From an uncultured Granulosicoccaceae bacterium (GTDB taxonomy: Bacteria > Pseudomonadota > Gammaproteobacteria > JABXHR01), in NCBI GenBank assembly GCA_937921805.1, contig CAKZUS010000073.1, positions 1 to 9,241 on the forward strand: DNA of 9,241 nucleotides, given 5' to 3'. The first letter of the stretch is position 1. Each line of letters opens with the position of its first letter. Both the position numbers and the translations under genes were made by a program. Below are positions 1-6,756 of this stretch, one piece after another. Under the pieces are notes generated by a model. That model did no database searches, had not been told where the DNA came from, and was given only the letters and a program-made list of their open reading frames with translations.

Positions 1-42
1 GGCGCATTGCTGCATTACTACTCTAGGGCCATCGGCACCTGT

Positions 43-933
43 TTACTGACTGAGCGACGGATCACCGTTCGCGAGTTGAGACGCCGGTATCACCACAGTG
101 GAGTCCTCGACACTGTCGGCCTCAAGGTATTTGACCCAATCGCGGTCGTTGTCACCGAACACCAAGAAATGGGGGTTCAGTAGCGAGTCTTTGGTGTTGT
201 AGCGCAGGTTTCTACGGCGGGTATCGACGATGCGGCCCCCTGCTTCTTCAACGATGCACTGTGCGGCGCCGGTGTCCCATTCTGAGGTGGGGCCAAGGCG
301 GGCGTAGACGTCGGCGAGACCTTCGGCCACCAAGCAAGACTTGAGGGCGCTGCCCATGGAGACTTCTCTGTGGACACCGAGTTTGCGCAGAAAGCTTTCG
401 AGCTTAGGACCGGTCTTGGGCGCGCGGCTGCGAGCGACGGTGATGTGGTCGTCATCGGGGGCGCTGCGCACGCGTATCTGCACTGGCGGTTCCGTGCCCC
501 GTTGCTTCCAGGCGCCAGCGTGGTGGCGGGCGTAGTACATCAGGTCCATCACGGGAGCGTAGACCACGCCGATGATGGGGGAGCGGTAGCGAATGAGGGC
601 AATATTGACCGAGAACTCGCCATTGCGTTTGATGAACTCACGCGTACCGTCGAGCGGGTCAACCAGCCAGTACAAGCGCCACCGATGCCGCTCACTGAAG
701 GGGATGTCAGCAGACTCTTCAGTGAGAATAGGGATGTCCGGAGTCAGGGCTGAGAGGGCGTCGATGATGAGCTGGTTCGCTGCCAAGTCCGCATTGGTCA
801 GTGGCGTCTCGTCCGCTTTTTCGGTGACTTCGAAGGCGGTATCGTAGATTTCGAGTATACGTTGCCCTGCCGAGCGCGCAATGTTAATTGCTTCAGCGGT
901 CAACTCGTCTAGGGTGTCGTCATCAAGTGTCAT
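43..933 (-). CDS. cysQ: 3'(2'),5'-bisphosphate nucleotidase CysQ
   Basis: A 296-residue member of the Mg2+-dependent, Li+-sensitive inositol monophosphatase-like family. CysQ removes a phosphate from 3'-phosphoadenosine 5'-phosphate (PAP) to give AMP, clearing a by-product of sulfate assimilation and sulfotransfer; it is cytosolic and membrane-associated. The metal-site motifs are visible: LTEES around residues 70-74, VDPLDGTREF at 91-100, and SEWDTGAAQ at 217-225, the second metal and substrate site. The run ending in FSVNIAL after the DGT motif is typical of CysQ rather than SuhB. The ATG start has only a weak AGG upstream. The protein is longer than E. coli CysQ (about 246 residues); the last 25 or so residues, rich in Ser and Asp, look like a poorly conserved tail. 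It follows gspN on the same strand after 128 bp and may be cotranscribed or have its own promoter. Family assignment is secure; PAP as substrate is inferred from the family. Confidence 0.94.
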   Translation of the reverse strand: MTLDDDTLDELTAEAINIARSAGQRILEIYDTAFEVTEKADETPLTNADLAANQLIIDALSALTPDIPILTEESADIPFSERHRWRLYWLVDPLDGTREFIKRNGEFSVNIALIRYRSPIIGVVYAPVMDLMYYARHHAGAWKQRGTEPPVQIRVRSAPDDDHITVARSRAPKTGPKLESFLRKLGVHREVSMGSALKSCLVAEGLADVYARLGPTSEWDTGAAQCIVEEAGGRIVDTRRRNLRYNTKDSLLNPHFLVFGDNDRDWVKYLEADSVEDSTVVIPASQLANGDPSLSQ

Positions 934-1016
934 GGACGAAGCCTAAAGAAATCCCTTGTGAATAGTATCGGAGCCAGAGGGGGAAAGATTGACGACCACG
1001 CCACAAATGTTTTCAT
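930..1016 (-). other. Possible 28-codon leader ORF ending in the cysQ start codon
   Basis: In the 128-bp gap between gspN and cysQ, an ATG ORF of 28 codons begins MKTFVAWSSIF and ends in a TGA that overlaps the cysQ ATG as ATGA. The peptide is rather hydrophobic and rich in Phe and Pro. No good Shine-Dalgarno sequence precedes it and I recognise no family. It may be chance open frame; it is recorded because the other two real gaps in the operon show the same arrangement, which would permit translational coupling. Confidence 0.17.
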
Positions 1017-1061
1017 TTTGGAGGGCTGCGTCACAACTGCCATGGCTTAGTCGGTTGCGGT

Positions 1062-1817
1062 TCAGGGTAAGGCGTTGAACAAGCCACTGGGCAGAGTCCC
1101 GGAATAAGTCAGTGTGTAGGTCCCGTTGCCTTGTACGTTGGCGATAAAGTCCAATGCTTGGCGAATATCGGGGTGAATCTCTCCGCGTGGAGTAATGCGC
1201 ATTGCGACGCGATACTGTTGGTCTTTTAGTGTGGCGTCTCCACCGAGTTCGAGGACGCCGCCTTGGTTGCTCAAGGTCGCGCTCAGCTCTCGGTCTGCGC
1301 CGCTGAGTTCGATGCGCACCTCGCCCAGTTCGACGGGAACCGTGCCGACTAATTGGGCATCGAGCCAGCGCAGCGTGCCTGCGACAGAGATCGGGCCTTG
1401 CCGGTCGAGATCCAAGGCGTCGATGCCTGCGTCGAGGTTTCCTTTGAGCCGCACGATGGGGAGGTTCAGGGGCAGGGCGTCAATGGGGCCGAGTAGGCGA
1501 GCGTCGCGCGCTTGGACACGGCGCTGCCAGTTTATCCCGACTTCGCCCTGGAGCTGCTGCGCGTAGGCACGCAGATCGACTTCGCTCGCCACAGCGCCGC
1601 GTAGCAGTGCGCGAGGTGCGAGCCGCCAAGTGAGCTGCTCTACGCGGTGACCTGCTACGGTTAGCGACTGCGCCCAGCCTTGGCCCAGGGTGCCGCCCCA
1701 TTGACCAGCAGGAAGAGGGATGCCAGCCAGTTCAGACACTTTCTCTACGGGCGCGCGCCAGAATAGGGTGACAACTAGAGCCAATACGGCGAGGAGGATA
1801 AGCCAGCGTTTTTTCAT
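1062..1817 (-). CDS. gspN: Type II secretion system protein GspN
   Basis: This encodes a 251-residue GspN, an accessory T2SS protein found only in some species, anchored in the inner membrane with most of its mass in the periplasm. A Lys/Arg start (MKKRW) leads into a single hydrophobic segment at residues 5-20. The rest alternates short beta strands with GlxGW and GGxLxLGGDA-like turns typical of the family, including GTLGQGW near 42-48 and GGVLELGGDA near 186-195. The length matches usual GspN proteins of about 250 residues. A TTG seven codons upstream would give 258 residues, but the ATG at 1817 is preferred: GGGAGA sits five bases before it, and it overlaps the gspM stop as TAATG, a classic coupled junction. 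It is the last gsp gene of the operon. GspN is not essential in every T2SS and its exact job is unclear. Confidence 0.9.
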   Translation of the reverse strand: MKKRWLILLAVLALVVTLFWRAPVEKVSELAGIPLPAGQWGGTLGQGWAQSLTVAGHRVEQLTWRLAPRALLRGAVASEVDLRAYAQQLQGEVGINWQRRVQARDARLLGPIDALPLNLPIVRLKGNLDAGIDALDLDRQGPISVAGTLRWLDAQLVGTVPVELGEVRIELSGADRELSATLSNQGGVLELGGDATLKDQQYRVAMRITPRGEIHPDIRQALDFIANVQGNGTYTLTYSGTLPSGLFNALP

Positions 1818-2299
1818 TATTTTCTCCCGCGCTGCCAAGTAATACGTCCGTCTACGCGCCCCGCCTCACTGCGGGTGAGCACGACGTTGGTGACGTTGAG
1901 GCCGTACTGGCGTGAGAGCACATCAAGAAGCTTGACGACCTCGTTGAACGGGGCGGCAGAGAATTGTGTTCGCGCGCCCTCTCCAGCCGGTTCTATTCGT
2001 TCCAGCTTGAGGTTCAGGCGTTTGGCTTCGCGGTCTATGGCAAAGAAAGACTCGGTTTTGGTGTCGAGGTTCCCGCTGACGCCGCGCCCTTCGAGAGCTT
2101 GTAGGCGCGCTAAGGTCGCGCGCATATCGAGCAGGTCTTTGTGTGCCTGCTCAATGCGCGCTTCGCTGCGACTAATGCCTTGGCGCAGGGGCTGAATAAC
2201 CCCCATCCACACGGCGCCCAGGCCCAGGCTCACGCTTAGAAGCAGCGCTAGAAGCCGCTCGCGGCGGCTACGCTGTGCAAGGAGAGCGAAAGGATTCAC
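1817..2299 (-). CDS. gspM: Type II secretion system protein GspM
   Basis: This is a 160-residue bitopic inner-membrane protein of the T2SS assembly platform. GspM binds GspL and stabilises the GspE-GspL-GspF complex. A short basic cytoplasmic N-terminus (RSRRER at 10-15) precedes a transmembrane helix at about 16-37 that ends in the family-typical IQPL. A periplasmic helix or coiled coil follows at about 40-70, then a small ferredoxin-like domain at about 80-155. Length and architecture match GspM. The start is GTG at 2299; an in-frame stop lies only about 45 bases upstream with no ATG between, so the choice is nearly forced. No clear Shine-Dalgarno sequence is seen, which would fit coupled translation from upstream. 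Its stop overlaps the gspN ATG, and it follows gspL after 79 bp. Confidence 0.92.
   Translation of the reverse strand: MNPFALLAQRSRRERLLALLLSVSLGLGAVWMGVIQPLRQGISRSEARIEQAHKDLLDMRATLARLQALEGRGVSGNLDTKTESFFAIDREAKRLNLKLERIEPAGEGARTQFSAAPFNEVVKLLDVLSRQYGLNVTNVVLTRSEAGRVDGRITWQRGRK
1823..1828 (-). promoter_or_regulatory. Ribosome binding site of gspN
   Basis: GGGAGA on the minus strand lies five bases before the ATG at 1817, inside the last codons of gspM. It supports that ATG over the TTG at 1838, which has no comparable site at the right distance. Confidence 0.6.
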
Positions 2300-2370
2300 C
2301 GTGTCGTACTCAGTGCTGCGTTGGCGAGAGGAGGAAGAGTATTAATAAGGGGGTCACTCACAGAGGGCAT
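2296..2370 (-). other. Possible 24-codon ORF bridging gspL and gspM
   Basis: An ATG ORF of 24 codons (begins MPSVSDPLIN, ends LSTTR) starts eight bases after the gspL stop. Its TGA overlaps the gspM GTG as GTGA. It thus fills the otherwise unexplained gap exactly. It has no recognisable domain and no clear ribosome binding site. It could pass ribosomes from gspL to gspM, whose own start lacks a Shine-Dalgarno sequence, or be chance. Confidence 0.2.
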
Positions 2371-2378
2371 TACAGATA

Positions 2379-3536
2379 TTACAAAGTAGCGAGACGCAGC
2401 TTGCCGACCACGATATTGTCTTTCTGCGTCGCCGATTGCAAGGTGGCAGAGACAACGCCGCTGTCATCAATGTGCTGTTTGATACCTTCTAGGGCTTCAT
2501 AATTGGGGGCGTGCACCACAATCTCGGCGCGACCATTGCGAAAATAGACCTCCTGGAGCTGTTGGTCTAGTGCATCGGCGGCGGCACTGAGGGCCGGCAG
2601 AAACGCCCCCGTATTGTCATCACCGCGCTCCAGTCGGCGCAGCTGAGCGCGGAGCTGGCGGGCGGGGTCGGCGCCGACACGAGCTTGAGGGTAGGCGCTG
2701 AGGTAGAGCTGGCGTTGCTGTGCGAGCACGGCGTCCACCTCGCTACTGAGCTGATACCAGTGCAGGCCGCGTTCCGCCCCCCACAGCACGCCTGCGCAAC
2801 AGGCCAACACAGCGGCGCTGCGCCAGGGCTTCCACATGCTGCCCAGCAGCGGCGCCTGGGTCTCGCGAGGCAGGAGATTGAGTGCAGACTTGCCTGGAAC
2901 AAGCTGAGCGAGCAAAGGCTCCGGCAGGGGCTGTGGGCGTAACAAGGTGCCATCGGGCAAAGCAATGGGAGTTTGTCCCCAGGCTTGTATGGGGCCTTCA
3001 AGATCGCGTAGCAACAAGGCGCTGCCGAGGGCCTTGGGCACGGCGCGGGCTTGGAACTCGCCCCATCTGAGCAGCCAGTGCTGCTCGCACTCGACAAGGC
3101 TGGCATGACCAGGGAGCGGCTCGCGAGGCAGGCACATGGCGTCGATATGGACCGCCGCAATAGGAATGCCCGCAGCGCGCAGTTGCGCCAGGCGCGGCTC
3201 TAGCCACTGGCGACGGACCGCTGCGACAGGAAAGCCTTGTTCTTGTGCCGGGCCAAGCTCGATGATGAGATCTTCGACCTCGTCGGCGAGCTGCTCTTCG
3301 AGGGCAAAAGGGGCGACTTGGCGGGCTTTGGCCAACTGCTGCGTGGGTAGCTCAAGCTGGGTGATATGTGCGTGTTGAGCGCTGATGATCAGCACACAGC
3401 GACGCCCTTTGGCGAAACTCGCGGCGGTGTCGAGATAGCCCGATTCGACCTGCGCTGTGCCGCGCCGGTCGCGCACCTGCCACTCGATAGGGGCGTCGAG
3501 GTTCTCTTGGGAGAGATAAAGAAAAAGTTCGCTCAT
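2379..3536 (-). CDS. gspL: Type II secretion system protein GspL
   Basis: This is a 385-residue bitopic inner-membrane protein that links the cytoplasmic ATPase GspE to the rest of the T2SS. The large N-terminal part (about 1-235) is the actin-like cytoplasmic domain that binds the GspE N-terminus; the stretch VAPFALEEQLADEVEDL at 74-90 is the typical conserved signature. SALNLLPRE at 217-225 marks the usual end of this domain. One transmembrane helix follows at about 238-256, flanked by WKPWR. A periplasmic helix and a small ferredoxin-like domain at about 310-385 would pair with GspM. The length fits the family. It starts at an ATG whose upstream region lacks a recognisable Shine-Dalgarno sequence. 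It is separated from gspK by 59 bp and from gspM by 79 bp, while most other gsp genes overlap. Confidence 0.95.
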   Translation of the reverse strand: MSELFLYLSQENLDAPIEWQVRDRRGTAQVESGYLDTAASFAKGRRCVLIISAQHAHITQLELPTQQLAKARQVAPFALEEQLADEVEDLIIELGPAQEQGFPVAAVRRQWLEPRLAQLRAAGIPIAAVHIDAMCLPREPLPGHASLVECEQHWLLRWGEFQARAVPKALGSALLLRDLEGPIQAWGQTPIALPDGTLLRPQPLPEPLLAQLVPGKSALNLLPRETQAPLLGSMWKPWRSAAVLACCAGVLWGAERGLHWYQLSSEVDAVLAQQRQLYLSAYPQARVGADPARQLRAQLRRLERGDDNTGAFLPALSAAADALDQQLQEVYFRNGRAEIVVHAPNYEALEGIKQHIDDSGVVSATLQSATQKDNIVVGKLRLATL

Positions 3537-3537
3537 A

Positions 3538-3588
3538 TTAGAGTGATCGTTTGGCGTTCGCGGTTCTGAAACGGAATCGTATCTTCAT
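3538..3588 (-). other. Possible 16-codon ORF bridging gspK and gspL
   Basis: An ATG ORF of 16 codons, very basic (begins MKIRFRFRTA), lies in the 59-bp gap. Its TAA ends one base before the gspL ATG. There is no family match and no clear ribosome binding site. It is recorded because the same arrangement occurs before gspM and cysQ; it may equally be chance at this length. Confidence 0.15.
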
Positions 3589-3595
3589 GGGGTCA

Positions 3596-4702
3596 TTACC
3601 ACGCTAAGTCGGCTTGCCAAAGTATACGGACCTCGTCGCTTTGGCGTTGCAAAACACTGTATTGGCGGCGTATTTGGTCGCCCACGCTGATGTCAAGAGT
3701 GAGTAAAAAATAATCACTCACCATCGCCAAATCTTCTCGCGCGTCTTCGTCAATGACTAAGTCAGGCTCCTCTTCGTCCTGAGATAGGATCGTTGTGGCT
3801 CCAATAAAATCGCCCACAGACTGAAAAGGACCGACGTAGTCCTGGGGGTATTCATAGGCTCCCGGCTGCGCATCAAGCTGGCAGACGAACGGATCGCTAG
3901 GAGGCGGGGGCGTGTCGGGGGCGGCTGTGGGATTGGGTGCCGCGCTGCTCGATGCGCTGCCCGGCGCACTACTCGATGTATTACCCCAGGGATTGATGTC
4001 ATCCATTACCTGATCCATATGCGGAGCTAGGCTCAACAGCACCTCGTGAGAGGCGAGGTTGACGTTCAGGCGCGCACCTTGGGGCACTGCCGCGATGTGC
4101 GGCCATAAGGCTTCCAGGCGCGCGTTGTCTTGGTCGTGAAAGCCCTCAATCAAGCGCAGCTCGCTGAGGCTTTGCATGGGAATATTGGGCGTGCGCAGGG
4201 GAGGGTTGCGCAGGAGATAGATATCGTCTTCGGCTCCGGCACTACCCAGAGGGTTGGCGTCTTCGTCGATCCAATCAATCAGCGCATCAACCAACTGGGG
4301 ATCGAAGTCCAGAGATTCGAGCAGATTGGCGAAGCGCGTTTTGTGCACCGCATTGACCTCGCCCTCAGCGTCGAGGAGGTCGTTGATGTTGAGCCGGCCA
4401 CTGAGGTCGTGCAGGCAGCCGCTGAGTATGACGTTGTCGAGCACGGGTAACGGGGGAATGGGAGTGCGCCAAAAGTCGCTGACTTCGTCGATAAAGGGGT
4501 CCGTGCTCAGCTCTTCGAGCAGTACGGCTTGCGCGAAACGCTGCCCCGCAATTTGGGCATGGCGCAATTGGGCGAGCTGTTGCAGGTCTTGAATGCGCTG
4601 GATCGCTTGTTGCTGGCGACCAATAAGGGCTGAGGCAATAGTCGCTGCTATAGCCATGATTAACAGCGCCATCAGGAGCGCCGCGCCGCGTTGAGTGCTC
4701 AT
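3596..4702 (-). CDS. gspK: Minor pseudopilin GspK
   Basis: This is a 368-residue minor pseudopilin, the large subunit thought to cap the pseudopilus tip with GspI and GspJ. The prepilin leader is MSTQRG, cleaved before Ala7, then a hydrophobic helix at about 7-27. As usual for GspK, position +5 of the mature chain is not Glu (Met11 here). Family signatures follow in order: DLSGRLNINDLL at 99-110, LIDWIDEDANP at 141-151, PNIPMQSLSELRLIEGF at 172-188 and ARLNVNLAS at 210-218. A second lobe resumes near Cys274, and a beta-rich end is found at 330-365. Residues 241-270 are a Ser/Ala/Pro-rich low-complexity stretch that probably explains why the protein is longer than many GspK proteins. The ATG overlaps the gspJ stop as ATGA. 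Confidence 0.95.
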   Translation of the reverse strand: MSTQRGAALLMALLIMAIAATIASALIGRQQQAIQRIQDLQQLAQLRHAQIAGQRFAQAVLLEELSTDPFIDEVSDFWRTPIPPLPVLDNVILSGCLHDLSGRLNINDLLDAEGEVNAVHKTRFANLLESLDFDPQLVDALIDWIDEDANPLGSAGAEDDIYLLRNPPLRTPNIPMQSLSELRLIEGFHDQDNARLEALWPHIAAVPQGARLNVNLASHEVLLSLAPHMDQVMDDINPWGNTSSSAPGSASSSAAPNPTAAPDTPPPPSDPFVCQLDAQPGAYEYPQDYVGPFQSVGDFIGATTILSQDEEEPDLVIDEDAREDLAMVSDYFLLTLDISVGDQIRRQYSVLQRQSDEVRILWQADLAW

Positions 4703-5334
4703 CGGCCCGCTGCCAATAGAAACTGGCGAGTAAAGCTGCCCTGATCACGTAGCTCTAGCGTGATTTCAATGGCAAGAGGAGGGGGCGGGGTGTCGCCGAT
4801 TCCGACACTGGTGGGAGGCCACTGTGCCTGCCAGCCGTCCTCTAGCGCAAAGCGGCAGCTTAGTGCCTCGACCTCTGGCAGTATGCGGCGCTGATACGGC
4901 GGGGCATCCGCGCGATCGGGAGTGTTCCAGTGCCAGCGCCACAAGTCACCTTCTTCGAGGCGGTAGACCGCGCGCTCCAGGCTAGAGCGCGTATAGAACG
5001 TGTCGCCGTATTGGGCCTCTTGGTGCGGCAGGACAAAACGCCCGCCGCGCGTGAGCGCCAGCGCCTCGGCGCCCACGGGGTCGCACAGCAGGGCCGGTTC
5101 TTCGGCGCCGTAGTCGTTGCGCGCGCTGCGATTGCGCCAGTGCAGCAGATCGTCTTCGATAAGCAGCCACGCGGTCTCTAGCTGCGCATAGCGATCGGCG
5201 ATGCTTTGCTGGCGCAGGCCTTGGCGCTGTAATTGATCAATGCCCTGATAGGTCAAGGCGCTCATCGTCGCCATGATCACCATCGCGAGCAGAACCTCGA
5301 CGAGGGTAAAGCCTTGGTGGGCAGTGCGGCTCAC
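4699..5334 (-). CDS. gspJ: Minor pseudopilin GspJ
   Basis: This is a 211-residue minor pseudopilin of the tip complex with GspI and GspK. A short leader ends at Gly8, and the mature chain begins FTLVEVLLAMVIMA with the conserved Glu at +5 (residue 13); the hydrophobic helix spans about 9-28. The globular part carries the GspJ-type YAQLETAWLLIEDDLLHWRNR stretch at 49-69, in place of the usual R-D-L pattern. Length is normal. The GTG start is preceded by AGGGGGA and overlaps the gspI stop as GTGA; its own stop overlaps the gspK ATG. A Pro-rich run (DTPPPP) occurs near residue 191. The signature, order and size leave little doubt. Confidence 0.94.
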   Translation of the reverse strand: MSRTAHQGFTLVEVLLAMVIMATMSALTYQGIDQLQRQGLRQQSIADRYAQLETAWLLIEDDLLHWRNRSARNDYGAEEPALLCDPVGAEALALTRGGRFVLPHQEAQYGDTFYTRSSLERAVYRLEEGDLWRWHWNTPDRADAPPYQRRILPEVEALSCRFALEDGWQAQWPPTSVGIGDTPPPPLAIEITLELRDQGSFTRQFLLAAGR

Positions 5335-5729
5335 GAGTCCCCCTGCAGGAGAAAGCCGCTGACGGTATAGATCGGTAGTGGGTCGCTACTTTGATAGCGC
5401 ACTTGGGCATCCACGCGGCGCAGGCGCTCGTCTTGCAGCTCTAATAGTTCGCTGCGCCAATACCAGGTTCTTCCTCCCATCTCCATGTCGCCATTGCGCT
5501 GTGCGCCAACGGCATCCCAGTAGCGCTCTAGCTGCAATTGCGTCAGGACATTGTCTGCCACCCAGCGCGCCTGCATGCGGTCTATCAACAAGCGCGCTTG
5601 GCGTGCGGAGTGTCCCGCGCTGGACACTAGCGCCGCCAAGGCAATGCTGACTACGGCCATCGCGACGATGACTTCAATCAAGGTAAAGCCCTTGGAGTGT
5701 GCCTCTGTGTGACCTTGGCGTTTAGCCAT
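5331..5729 (-). CDS. gspI: Minor pseudopilin GspI
   Basis: This is a 132-residue minor pseudopilin that nucleates the tip complex with GspJ and GspK. A 14-residue basic leader ends in KG, and the mature chain begins FTLIEVIVAMAVVSIALAAL with Glu at +5 (residue 19). The family-typical stretch ARWVADNVLTQLQL lies at 54-67. Length matches GspI (about 120-130 residues). The ATG start overlaps the end of gspH by eight bases, implying coupled translation, and its stop overlaps the gspJ start by four. Confidence 0.95.
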   Translation of the reverse strand: MAKRQGHTEAHSKGFTLIEVIVAMAVVSIALAALVSSAGHSARQARLLIDRMQARWVADNVLTQLQLERYWDAVGAQRNGDMEMGGRTWYWRSELLELQDERLRRVDAQVRYQSSDPLPIYTVSGFLLQGDS

Positions 5730-6240
5730 CGCGATCTAGCACCAGCTCTGCCGCGTCGTCTAGGCGCAGCCAGTGGCTCCCCGTGTCGGTGTGCAAGCCA
5801 AGAGCAAACCGCGACGACCAGACGCCCCCTGGCTGGGTGTAGAAGTGCGGCGTATACGGCGCGGGGTCGGTGTCCGGGTCGGGATAGTCTGGCGCAATCA
5901 GCGCAAACTGCTCTGGGCTTTGCAAGGCGACGCTGACCCCTTCGGGCCACTCGAGCTCCGTGAGTAGTGGGTGCACCAGCACGGCCCACTGGTAGCTCTC
6001 ATCGAGGCGCACAAAACGCCCCCCCAGGTCGCTGATCTGAAACCCAATCGTCTCTGCACGGCGCAGGCTCAAGGCCTGGGCATTAGTCAGGCGCACACGC
6101 AGCGTCTCTAGCAAATCTTGATTTGCTGCGTCGCGTGGCGGGAGACTGAGCACAACGGCGGCACTGGCGATGGCCACGAGGGCGGTAACCAGAATGATTT
6201 CAATAATGGTGAAGCCGCTGTGCCGGGCCGGAACGGCCAT
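5722..6240 (-). CDS. gspH: Minor pseudopilin GspH
   Basis: This is a 172-residue minor pseudopilin, thought to link the GspI/J/K tip to the GspG shaft. The leader MAVPARHSG is cleaved before Phe10; the mature chain begins FTIIEIILVTALVAIASAAV with Glu at +5 (residue 14). Beyond the helix come LRVRLTNAQALSLRRAETIGFQI at 47-69 and a beta-rich domain with an Asp/Pro-rich loop (about 116-131). The open frame extends 25 codons further upstream inside gspG, but the ATG at 6240 is chosen because it gives a normal short prepilin leader and lies four bases after the gspG stop; the longer start would bury the cleavage site. Its end overlaps gspI by eight bases. GspH is identified mainly from order, leader and size, since this family varies in sequence. 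Confidence 0.92.
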   Translation of the reverse strand: MAVPARHSGFTIIEIILVTALVAIASAAVVLSLPPRDAANQDLLETLRVRLTNAQALSLRRAETIGFQISDLGGRFVRLDESYQWAVLVHPLLTELEWPEGVSVALQSPEQFALIAPDYPDPDTDPAPYTPHFYTQPGGVWSSRFALGLHTDTGSHWLRLDDAAELVLDRDG

Positions 6241-6244
6241 GGGA

Positions 6245-6685
6245 CTATTGCTCGGTAGCGGGTGACCAGTTGCCAATATCCGCATCGATGCCCTCGCCGC
6301 CGGGCGCGCCATCACGCCCTAGCGTATAGACGTCGAATTCTGCGTTCTCGCCAGGGTAGAGGTATTGGTAGTCATTGCCCCAGGGGTCTTTGCTGAGCTT
6401 TTGGATATAGCCGCCGGGCTGGAAGTTGCTGGCGCCCTCGCTGGCTTGCGTCAGTGCAATCAGGCCGGTATTGCTGTCGGGGTAGTCGTTATTGTCCAAT
6501 CGGTACATATTGAGCGCCGCGCTGATGGTGGCAATATCGGTCTGGGCTTTCTGTATATCGGCTTTGTCTTTGTTGGGCAGCACGTTCACGACCACTAAAG
6601 ACCCCAGCACTGCGAGGATCGCGATTACAATCATTAGCTCCAATAGCGTGAAGCCAGTGTGTCGTTGTGCACGAAACGCAATCAT
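6245..6685 (-). CDS. gspG: Major pseudopilin GspG
   Basis: This is a 146-residue precursor of the main pseudopilus subunit, assembled in the periplasm into the piston-like filament of the T2SS. The leader MIAFRAQRHTG is cut before Phe12 by the prepilin peptidase. The mature N-terminus reads FTLLELMIVIAILAVLGSL with the essential Glu at +5 (residue 16). Highly conserved GspG features follow: NMYRLDNNDYP at 59-69, LSKDPWGNDYQYLYPG at 97-112, and the Ca2+-binding loop with YTLGRDGAPGGEGIDADIGNW at 120-140. The frame is open to a GTG at 6751, but the ATG at 6685 is preferred for leader length and because AAGGGGA precedes it. It is the first gene of this gsp operon; the next gene upstream is the divergent rhombosortase rather than the usual gspF. 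Confidence 0.97.
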   Translation of the reverse strand: MIAFRAQRHTGFTLLELMIVIAILAVLGSLVVVNVLPNKDKADIQKAQTDIATISAALNMYRLDNNDYPDSNTGLIALTQASEGASNFQPGGYIQKLSKDPWGNDYQYLYPGENAEFDVYTLGRDGAPGGEGIDADIGNWSPATEQ

Positions 6686-6756
6686 GTTGGTACGATCCCC
6701 TTCATTAGTCTCAATGGTTGACGCAAAGTCTAGCACGCGGTTGAAACCCACTAATT
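6686..6756. promoter_or_regulatory. Divergent intergenic region between gspG and rrtA
   Basis: These 71 bp must hold, or lie very near, the promoters of both the gspG operon and rrtA. I find no strong sigma-70 pair. On the plus strand a TTGACG at 6718-6723 is followed after 17 bases only by a poor TTGAAA. On the minus strand CATAAT (6754-6759) resembles a -10 box but has no good -35. The location is inferred from gene orientation; the actual start points cannot be read from the sequence. Confidence 0.4.
6696..6702 (-). promoter_or_regulatory. Ribosome binding site of gspG
   Basis: AAGGGGA on the minus strand lies about ten bases before the ATG at 6685, slightly long but usable. It supports the short start of gspG over the GTG at 6751. 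Confidence 0.5.

Noticed and set aside
1..42. Start of another minus-strand gene beyond cysQ (ATG at 15 or 7)
   Set aside because: At most five codons would be in the window, which is too little to support a gene; no terminator is visible either.
370..753. Plus-strand open frame of 127 codons opposite cysQ
   Set aside because: It lies entirely antisense to a well-supported gene and shows no recognisable family; it is a shadow frame.
960..980. TACTAT as a cysQ -10 box on the minus strand
   Set aside because: No acceptable -35 hexamer lies at 16-18 bases; too weak to call a promoter.
1004..1020. Possible hairpin between gspN and cysQ (CAAATG, four T, CATTTTG)
   Set aside because: The stem is short, AT-rich and bulged, with no T-run following on the minus strand, so it is not a credible rho-independent terminator.
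2340..2360. AT-rich TTATTAATA before gspM as an internal promoter
   Set aside because: It resembles a -10 element but no -35 is present at a suitable distance.
6241..6315. Longer gspH start at 6315
   Set aside because: It would overlap gspG by 71 bases and put 25 extra residues before the normal prepilin leader; the ATG at 6240 fits much better.
6686..6751. Longer gspG start (GTG at 6751)
   Set aside because: It adds 22 residues before the leader and would use up nearly all of the divergent promoter region; the ATG at 6685 has a ribosome binding site.
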